Assembly (NCBI GenBank): GCA_023260375.1
Contig: JALQVK010000051.1
Coordinates: 1-5,124, forward strand
Length of the DNA stretch: 5,124 bases
Direction: 5' to 3'
Source of the DNA: Rhodoluna sp.
GTDB taxonomy: Bacteria > Actinomycetota > Actinomycetes > Actinomycetales > Microbacteriaceae
Shown here: positions 1 through 3,969 of the stretch, piece after piece
Layout of the letters: each line of letters opens with the position of its first letter
Position numbering within the stretch: position 1 is the first letter of the stretch
Translations under genes and position numbers: made by a program
Notes under the pieces: model-generated
What the model was told of the DNA's origin: nothing
The model's database searches: none
What the model saw: only the letters and a program-made list of their open reading frames with translations

Positions 1-159
1 GAAGAGGTGTCTGGCACTGCAGTCCACGTTGGCACCAAGGTCGAGCATCCAGGTGTGGCCATGGATGGACGGTATGGCCGTGATGATCGCGGGCCGGTCG
101 ACATTGGGAAGCATCTTGAGGACGAATCGCGCGGTTGCCATCAGTCCGCCAATAGAACC
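1..159 (-). CDS. plsX: Phosphate acyltransferase PlsX, internal fragment (foreign to the rest of the window)
   Basis: PlsX makes acyl-phosphate from acyl-ACP for the first step of phospholipid synthesis. The 53 codons here match the family from the glycine-rich segment ([14 protein letters not shown], usual form AGNTGALMAxARxVLK) through DRPAI, the GHTW stretch and the hallmark LDLGANVDC, then SARHLF at the window edge. The fragment corresponds to roughly the second quarter of a ~340-residue protein; the N-terminal part is absent and the rest lies off the left edge. The wording ([27 protein letters not shown]) recalls beta/gammaproteobacterial PlsX, from memory. GC of bases 1-150 is about 61% by hand count, against about 49% for 161-266. 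It is fused in frame to an unrelated permease start. The family call is strong. That it is a chimera rather than a real gene fusion is inference. Confidence 0.82.
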
Positions 160-172
160 TGAATTACCTAGG
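150..172 (-). other. Junction between permease head and PlsX fragment (probable chimera point)
   Basis: Reading the minus strand, permease-like residues end around VVKDL (codons 29-33) and PlsX-like residues begin around SGSIGGLMA (codons 36-44). The codons between, GNS, can be assigned to neither with certainty. The frame stays open through the join. GC changes here from about 49% on the permease side to about 61% on the PlsX side. No repeat, insertion-sequence end or duplicated target site is visible. The exact breakpoint cannot be fixed without the parental sequences. Confidence 0.65.
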
Positions 173-267
173 TCTTTTACGACTAAATAGGTGGCTCCCC
201 AGAACGCTGCAACAACCAGCAGCATGAAATCGCCCGCACTGAAACGAGCTGGCGATTTAGTTGACAT
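166..267 (-). CDS. EamA/DMT-family permease, N-terminal fragment (start only)
   Basis: About 34 codons from ATG at 267-265 encode a short polar head, then a hydrophobic helix ([20 protein letters not shown]). The [12 protein letters not shown] pattern is the first transmembrane segment of 10-helix drug/metabolite transporters (EamA domain), inner-membrane exporters of small metabolites; the substrate cannot be inferred. A full member has about 290-310 residues, so some 90% is missing because the frame switches to PlsX near 160-170. The start is supported by AGGA at 275-278, 7 nt upstream, and alternatively by TAGGAT placed 6 nt before ATG, which suggests a leaderless transcript. The gene is divergent from the lipoprotein gene across 34 bp. 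The assignment rests on one helix and could be another membrane protein. Confidence 0.5.
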
Positions 268-273
268 GGCTCA

Positions 274-279
274 ATCCTA
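274..279 (-). promoter_or_regulatory. -10 box / SD-like site of the permease gene
   Basis: On the minus strand TAGGAT is followed by six bases and then ATG at 267, so transcription would begin at or beside the start codon. The same bases contain AGGA at Shine-Dalgarno distance (7 nt), so the site may instead be a ribosome-binding site. No good -35 is seen. The other two promoter-proximal genes in the window have the same TAGNNT plus 6 nt layout, which favours the promoter reading. Confidence 0.4.
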
Positions 280-289
280 CGTTGAGCAC

Positions 290-295
290 TAGATT
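290..295 (+). promoter_or_regulatory. Putative leaderless -10 box of the lipoprotein gene
   Basis: TAGATT (4 of 6 matches to TATAAT, and it fits TANNNT) lies six bases before GTG at 302, so the transcript would start at the start codon. No convincing Shine-Dalgarno precedes GTG, which agrees with a leaderless mRNA. The -35 position (about 267-272) is poor. It overlaps the start of the divergent permease gene, so polymerase binding at the two promoters may be mutually exclusive. Confidence 0.45.
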
Positions 296-301
296 GGCAC
301 T

Positions 302-886
302 GTGGGGCATTTGAAGGTAATCAAGCTTGCAGCAGTCGTGGTTGCATCGCTGTCACTCGCTGGATGCGTCCATGATGCAATCCCGTCCGGGACAGTGACT
401 AGGTCAGACAATCCCGCAGTCATAAATCAGGTTGAATACGCCAAGGCCCACTACAAAAACTCAAACAAAAAAGAGTTTGGCGATTTGGGTGATGTGGACT
501 GCGTGAACTTCACCAGCCAAACCCTTTTAGCTCGCGGCTGGAAGATGACACCGATGTGGGGTCAAGCTTTCCGCAACGGCAAGATTGAATACACCCGAGC
601 CTGGATAAACTCCACAGGTTTCAAAGAGTTCCTCACCAAACATCCCGAACTAGCAACACCGGTTGCCTATGAAGACCGAGCTCAGATTGTTGTCGGCGAC
701 GTAGTTCAATTCGACTGGGACAACTCTGGCGACCGCGACCACACCGGCATCATCTCTGGCATCCGAGAAGACGGAATGCTCCTCGTTTCATCACACAGCC
801 CGAGCGCATTCGACTGGCCACTCGATGAAGTGATCATGAGCTCGTTCTCGCCACTCACCAAAACATACTTCTGGCACTTGAAATAG
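302..886 (+). CDS. Exported lipoprotein with Amidase_6-type Cys/His hydrolase domain
   Basis: This 194-residue protein begins with a lipoprotein signal: KVIK, a hydrophobic core (residues 9-19) and lipobox LAGC, with Cys22 as the predicted lipidated residue. The mature part resembles the putative amidase domain (PF12671, Amidase_6). It has an N-terminal helix with VEYAKAHYKN (44-53), the nucleophile motif DCVNFTSQTLLARGW with Cys67, the block GDVVQFDWDNSGDRDHTGI with candidate catalytic His147, and SSH-SP at 163-167 before a PL-E tail. Family members are presumed amide or peptide hydrolases, often cell-wall related; the substrate is unproven. It would act outside the membrane, perhaps on peptidoglycan (inference). 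GTG 302 is chosen because it gives a complete signal peptide and follows a -10-like box; TTG 311 would also keep it. The domain almost fills the mature protein, so no separate wall-binding module is present. Confidence 0.75.
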   Translation: MGHLKVIKLAAVVVASLSLAGCVHDAIPSGTVTRSDNPAVINQVEYAKAHYKNSNKKEFGDLGDVDCVNFTSQTLLARGWKMTPMWGQAFRNGKIEYTRAWINSTGFKEFLTKHPELATPVAYEDRAQIVVGDVVQFDWDNSGDRDHTGIISGIREDGMLLVSSHSPSAFDWPLDEVIMSSFSPLTKTYFWHLK

Positions 887-901
887 ACACATACGTGTCT
901 A
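884..901 (+). repeat. 7-bp inverted repeat at the lipoprotein stop / upstream of the next gene
   Basis: TAGACAC and GTGTCTA form perfect 7-bp arms around the loop ATAC, with the left arm containing the lipoprotein stop codon. No T-run follows, so it is a weak candidate for a terminator. Its centre is about 31 bases upstream of the next gene's start codon. If that gene is leaderless, the arms cover the -35 region, where an operator would sit. The function is unknown. Confidence 0.45.
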
Positions 902-911
902 AACCGATTGT

Positions 912-917
912 TAGAGT
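912..917 (+). promoter_or_regulatory. Putative leaderless -10 box of the repeat-protein gene
   Basis: TAGAGT lies six bases before ATG at 924, the same spacing as at the lipoprotein gene. The overlapping AGAG at 913-916 is 7 nt from ATG and could act as a weak Shine-Dalgarno, so leadered translation from read-through of the upstream gene is also possible. There is no recognisable -35; the inverted repeat at 884-901 occupies that place. Confidence 0.4.
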
Positions 918-923
918 TGCCAA

Positions 924-1685
924 ATGGGGAAAGAGAAGAAGCAGAGCTTCGCAGACAAAATAAAAGCCGGTATAGCCAAGACCACCACTGAGGCAACGAA
1001 AGTAGCGAAAGCCGGTTTGGAAGCCGCAAAGAGCGGTGCAGAAATCGTCGCGGATAAAGCCGAGGTAGCAACCAAGTCCAGCGTGAAGGCGCTCAAGGCT
1101 GGAGCTGAGATTGTTGCCGTAAAGGCCCATGATGCAAAAGAGTTCCTAGATGATAAAACTCGAGAGGCACTCGATAAGGCATATGAAGCAAAAAAGCCTG
1201 AAGCCACGAGTTACCTAAAGCGAATTCGTAAGGCTAATCCGGATGCATCGCCCGCGGAAATCCTTCTAGTGATGCAAAAGGATTTGGCGAAAGCTGAAAC
1301 TAAAAGCGGTTCAGAAACCGAAGAGTTCGCAAGCGCAACTACTTTGTATGTCTTCACAGCAGTTGAGGTCTATGGGAAGAAATTCAAGGACGCCCCTAGC
1401 CGTCAGAGATTGATTGATACCACCGTGCTGATTGACAGCGAAGCGGCAAAAATTATCGCAGGGCTTGTGGGTGTAGGTTTCACCATTTTGCTTGCAAGGT
1501 TTGGTGGGAAGGCCACCAAGAATGTGATTGCTAAAGTCGCTGGCGCTGGAGCGTTAGCTTCGATGTTGAATGTGAAAAACCCTGGCAAAAAAGGCGCTTC
1601 GTGGATTGCTGTAAATGCAGTCTCAACATTCTTGGGTCCGGTGCCCAAGAGCTGGCCGGCCGAACCTGCTCCCAAAAAGAAATAG
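924..1685 (+). CDS. Unrecognised protein with amphipathic 22-residue repeats and hydrophobic C-terminal region
   Basis: I do not recognise this 253-residue protein with confidence. Residues 1-92 are rich in Ala, Lys and Glu, with no Pro and little aromatic content, and should form long amphipathic helices. Residues 26-47 and 48-69 form a 22-residue repeat sharing GAEIVA and a following KA. This resembles LEA, apolipoprotein or phasin-like helices in composition, not proven homology. Residues 95-170 look globular (YLKRIRKANPDASPAEIL, then an E-FASATTLYVFTAVEVYG stretch) and vaguely recall a family of actinobacterial hypothetical proteins with an R-x-x-NPDATPA motif. Residues 174-215 are Gly/Ala-rich and hydrophobic, with one possible membrane-inserting helix at 174-192. 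The tail is basic (APKKK). There is no signal peptide. It lies 37 bp after the lipoprotein on the same strand and ends before a strong terminator. Membrane or surface association is a guess. Confidence 0.7.
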   Translation: MGKEKKQSFADKIKAGIAKTTTEATKVAKAGLEAAKSGAEIVADKAEVATKSSVKALKAGAEIVAVKAHDAKEFLDDKTREALDKAYEAKKPEATSYLKRIRKANPDASPAEILLVMQKDLAKAETKSGSETEEFASATTLYVFTAVEVYGKKFKDAPSRQRLIDTTVLIDSEAAKIIAGLVGVGFTILLARFGGKATKNVIAKVAGAGALASMLNVKNPGKKGASWIAVNAVSTFLGPVPKSWPAEPAPKKK

Positions 1686-1724
1686 TTACGCCCTAGCCGG
1701 CAAAGTAAAGAAACTCTTAAAGCG

Positions 1725-1755
1725 AAAAGCCCCGATTTCTCGGGGCTTTTCTTTT
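1725..1755 (+). terminator. Rho-independent terminator, probably bidirectional
   Basis: A perfect 10-bp stem (AAAAGCCCCG at 1725-1734 with CGGGGCTTTT at 1741-1750, loop ATTTCT) is followed by a T-rich run TTTTCTTTT at 1747-1755. It ends the plus-strand lipoprotein/repeat-protein region, starting 40 nt after the stop codon. The stem begins with A residues, so the minus-strand transcript from tRNA-Ser also meets a GC stem followed by TTTT, 10 nt after the tRNA 3' end. It can therefore serve both convergent transcripts. Confidence 0.88.
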
Positions 1756-1759
1756 AGTG

Positions 1760-1848
1760 CGGAGACGAGAGGATTTGAACCTCCGAACCCCTTTCAGGGT
1801 TACCTCATTAGCAGTGAGGCGCACTCGACCGGGCTATGCGACGTCTCC
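1760..1848 (-). tRNA. tRNA-Ser (anticodon GCU)
   Basis: The minus strand folds into a complete class II tRNA. The 7-bp acceptor stem is GGAGACG/CGTCTCC. The D stem is GCA/TGC, with GG in its loop. The anticodon stem CCTCA/TGAGG encloses the loop CTGCTAA with anticodon GCT (plus-strand 1810-1812). A long variable arm has a 5-bp stem AACCC/GGGTT, and the T arm is GGAGG/CCTCT with loop TTCAAAT and one G-U pair. The long variable arm and discriminator G (1760) are serine identity features. It decodes AGC and AGU. CCA is not encoded and must be added by the CCA enzyme. It is the last gene of a minus-strand block that begins with serS, 37 bp after the LCP gene, and is followed by the shared terminator. 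Confidence 0.96.
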
Positions 1849-1860
1849 AAGTACTGTGTA

Positions 1861-1889
1861 AGTTTACTTGATTTTGGTTGGGCTGTTAA
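1861..1889 (-). promoter_or_regulatory. Putative promoter of tRNA-Ser, overlapping the LCP stop codon
   Basis: On the minus strand TTAACA (1889-1884, 5 of 6 matches to TTGACA) and TAAACT (1866-1861, 4 of 6 matches to TATAAT) are separated by exactly 17 bp. Predicted transcription starts near 1854, a few bases before the tRNA 5' end at 1848, giving a short 5' leader for RNase P. The -35 contains the TAA stop of the LCP gene. This would let the tRNA be expressed independently of the upstream protein genes. Confidence 0.5.
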
Positions 1890-3058
1890 CCCGCGCAGGT
1901 GGTGGTGGCCGAGTTGGTTCCAACCAGCCAGTCCAGGGTGTCTTTGCTGTCGGTGTTGGTGGCGGTGCCGTCAACGTTCGTTGTGCCGAAGCCGGTGTTT
2001 TTGCCGCTTACCAAGATTGGCTCGTCTGCGATCAGTTTGTCGAAAACGATTTTTGCTTTGTCTTCGGTTAGTCCAACGCGTCCGGCATAAGGGGCTGGTA
2101 GTCCGGTGTGGTTTGGAACCTGGATGAATGTGATCTTGTCGAGATCAACATTCTTGAGGCTCGATGCGATTGAAACCATGGTTCCTACGTCACTAAGGCT
2201 AGATGACAAAGTCATGTTTCTAACGGCTGCGTTGGCTAGCGAGTAGAGCTGAATTGGGTTGGTTAGAACGCCACCGTTTTTGATTTTGCGCATCAGTGAG
2301 GTTAGGAAAACCTGCTGGTTTGAAATGCGTCCTAGGTCTGAGCCGTCACCAACACCGTGACGGGTTCTGAGGAACTGGAGTGCCTTCATTCCCTGAAGCA
2401 CGTTCTTGCCCTTCGGAAGGTTTAGGAAGGTGTACTTGTCTTTGAGTGGACGAGAAAGACAAACCTCAACGCCACCGATGGCATCGGACATGTCGATTAC
2501 GCCTTGGAAGTTCACCATAGCTAGATAAGGGATCTTGAGGCCAGTGAGTTTTTCAACGGTTAGGAGCGTGCAGCCAGGGCCGCCATTGGCGATGGTTGCG
2601 TTGATTTGACCCATGGCTTGAGCGAGGTAGGGCGAACCACCATTCGGGTCTGGGCAGGAAGGCCACGGAACCATGAGGTCTCTCGGGAAGCTCATGGCGA
2701 CAACGTTTTTACGGTCCTTCGAGATGTGAACGAGGATGATCACGTCGGCTAGGACGGAACGGTCGTGACCGAAGACGCCAGCCTGACCCTGTCGGGTGTC
2801 GGAGCCGACCAAAAGAACATTGATGGCGCCTTTGAGGTCTTCGGTGGTTGGAGGTTTGATCGCTTGGCCATTGGCGTCAACCAGTTGGATGCCGTGAGCT
2901 TTGATCTGGTTGTTAAGAGAGAACGCAGTGACGCCGACAATAGCGAGGCTTGCGCCAAGAACGATAGCGGTTAGGCGGAATAGGACCTTCTTGATGCCTT
3001 CGCCTTTGGTTTTTACCGGCTTGGCATGGCGTGGATCGACACTCTTGGTTTTAGCCAA
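1886..3058 (-). CDS. LytR-CpsA-Psr (LCP) family cell-wall glycopolymer ligase
   Basis: LCP enzymes transfer lipid-linked glycopolymers (teichoic acids, arabinogalactan, capsule) to peptidoglycan outside the membrane. The 390-residue protein has a basic cytoplasmic N-terminus, one membrane anchor at about 25-47 and an extracellular LCP domain from about 77. Signature motifs are NVLLVGSDTR (80-89), DR-SVLADVIIL (99-109), MSFPRD with Arg126, a GGPGCTLLTVEKLTGL block, F-GVIDMSDAIGGVEVCL, and RTRHGVGDGSDLGRISNQQ with Arg231, Arg233 and Arg244, which bind the pyrophosphate lipid. Four Cys residues (135, 163, 200, 388) are all outside the membrane; disulfide pairs are likely but not assignable. The length is ordinary and the C-terminal extension is short. 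TTG 3058 is chosen because GGAG (3065-3068) lies 6 nt upstream and it precedes the whole basic head. It starts 62 bp after the HAD stop, with no clear promoter in between, so co-transcription with serS-HAD is likely. Confidence 0.93.
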   Translation of the reverse strand: MAKTKSVDPRHAKPVKTKGEGIKKVLFRLTAIVLGASLAIVGVTAFSLNNQIKAHGIQLVDANGQAIKPPTTEDLKGAINVLLVGSDTRQGQAGVFGHDRSVLADVIILVHISKDRKNVVAMSFPRDLMVPWPSCPDPNGGSPYLAQAMGQINATIANGGPGCTLLTVEKLTGLKIPYLAMVNFQGVIDMSDAIGGVEVCLSRPLKDKYTFLNLPKGKNVLQGMKALQFLRTRHGVGDGSDLGRISNQQVFLTSLMRKIKNGGVLTNPIQLYSLANAAVRNMTLSSSLSDVGTMVSIASSLKNVDLDKITFIQVPNHTGLPAPYAGRVGLTEDKAKIVFDKLIADEPILVSGKNTGFGTTNVDGTATNTDSKDTLDWLVGTNSATTTCAG

Positions 3059-3064
3059 TTGTTG

Positions 3065-3068
3065 CTCC
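3065..3068 (-). promoter_or_regulatory. Shine-Dalgarno supporting the TTG start of the LCP gene
   Basis: GGAG on the minus strand is 6 nt from TTG at 3058-3056. No ATG or GTG gives a complete basic head plus membrane anchor, so this site decides the unusual TTG start. It also marks this gene as leadered, unlike the genes with a TAGNNT box at the start codon. Confidence 0.65.
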
Positions 3069-3120
3069 AGATTTCTAGTCGGCGGGAAACTTTCGAAGCT
3101 CCCTCATGCGCTACCCCAGT

Positions 3121-3966
3121 TTACCCGAGTGAGCGTGTAAACAGAATGCCTTCAAATCCTGAAAGAACGCTGGCAACGCCGTCGTCTTCTACGGCGTCAG
3201 TGACGAAACTGGCTGCAGCGTGAACCTCTTCGGGGCCCTGACCCATTGCGAAGGCTAGCCCGCCTCCGGCTTTCGCCCACTCAAACATGCTGATGTCGTT
3301 GCGGCCGTCGCCGACCGTGATGATCTGGTCTGGCCGGATATTGTTGTGAGCGCGGACCACTTCTAGTGCGCTGGCTTTGGTGACACCCAGTGGGGCGATG
3401 TCGAGCCAAGCCGAGTAGCCAATTGCATAGCTGACCGAGGAGAGGCCAAGTGTGGCAACGGTGTCCACGAACTCTTCGGTTTCTTGTTCTGGGCTCAAGA
3501 CCACAATGCGACTGACCGGTTGGTGCATAAGTTCTTCGAGCGGAGTCTCGTGGTTTTCATCGCCAAGGGCGTCGGCTGGGAAGTGCTTGTGGAACTTGTA
3601 AACGCCCTGAGCGTCTTCTACCGCGAAGTGGGCGTCGGGGAGGCTATTGATTAGCTTGGTCAAAACGTCGGTTGGGTCGAAGGTGATGACCTCTTCGGTC
3701 TCGAAACCCTTTGGGTGGTCATGGTTGATTTTGACCGTGACGGCTCCGTTGGAAGCTATTAGCTTGCCGTCCATGAGGCCGATCTCTTTGGTGACTCCGA
3801 TAGCGTTCACGGCACTGCGTCCGGTGGCAACAACAACTAGGTGACCAAGCTCTTGAACGCGTTTCACTTCAGAAGCGACGCGTGGTGAAAGATAACCGTC
3901 ATCGTGAACCAGGGTTCCATCAATGTCGAGCGCGATTAGCCAGCGTTGATCCCCGGTGACAGTCAT
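3121..3966 (-). CDS. HAD-superfamily hydrolase, Cof/IIB type (probable phosphatase)
   Basis: This is a 281-residue cytosolic hydrolase of the haloacid dehalogenase superfamily, most like the Cof/YidA group (subclass IIB). Motif I is LDIDGTL, with nucleophile Asp14 and acid/base Asp16. Motif II is ATGR with Thr48, motif III is Lys197 in GVTKASAL, and motif IV is VGDGRNDISMF with Asp220 and Asp224 for Mg2+. The C2-type cap lies between motifs II and III (about 85-190). The AMGQGPEEV stretch after motif IV is the usual AMGNA-x-EV position. All catalytic residues are present, so it should be active, probably on sugar phosphates or other small phosphates; the substrate cannot be named. ATG 3966 lies only 3 nt after the serS stop, with no strong Shine-Dalgarno (AAAGG is too far), so translation may depend on ribosomes ending serS. 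This synteny with serS is, from memory, common in actinobacteria. Confidence 0.92.
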   Translation of the reverse strand: MTVTGDQRWLIALDIDGTLVHDDGYLSPRVASEVKRVQELGHLVVVATGRSAVNAIGVTKEIGLMDGKLIASNGAVTVKINHDHPKGFETEEVITFDPTDVLTKLINSLPDAHFAVEDAQGVYKFHKHFPADALGDENHETPLEELMHQPVSRIVVLSPEQETEEFVDTVATLGLSSVSYAIGYSAWLDIAPLGVTKASALEVVRAHNNIRPDQIITVGDGRNDISMFEWAKAGGGLAFAMGQGPEEVHAAASFVTDAVEDDGVASVLSGFEGILFTRSLG

Positions 3967-3969
3967 TGT

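Noticed and set aside
167..172. CCTAGG at the permease/PlsX junction as a recombination or cloning site
   Set aside because: The same hexamer occurs near 2332 inside the LCP gene, where it also encodes D-L-G, so it is likely chance; no adapter or repeat surrounds it.
261..266. Perfect TTGACA upstream of the lipoprotein gene
   Set aside because: It is 23 bp from the TAGATT box, too far for a -35, and it is simply the complement of the permease start codons ATG TCA A.
884..901. Inverted repeat as a rho-independent terminator
   Set aside because: The stem is only 7 bp and no T-run follows; an operator or no function is more likely.
706..1207. Overlapping minus-strand open frames opposite the lipoprotein and repeat-protein genes
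   Set aside because: They lie antisense to better-supported genes. The Ala/Lys-rich coding strand is low in stop codons on its complement, and no family pattern or ribosome-binding site is seen.
1760..1848. tRNA-Ser as an attachment site of an integrated element
   Set aside because: No integrase, no partial tRNA copy and no foreign-looking genes follow its 3' end; a normal terminator does.
1615..2127. Long plus-strand open frame across the terminator, tRNA and LCP end
   Set aside because: It runs antisense through a clear tRNA and the LCP gene, has an R/C/W-rich composition typical of a shadow frame, and has no start signal.
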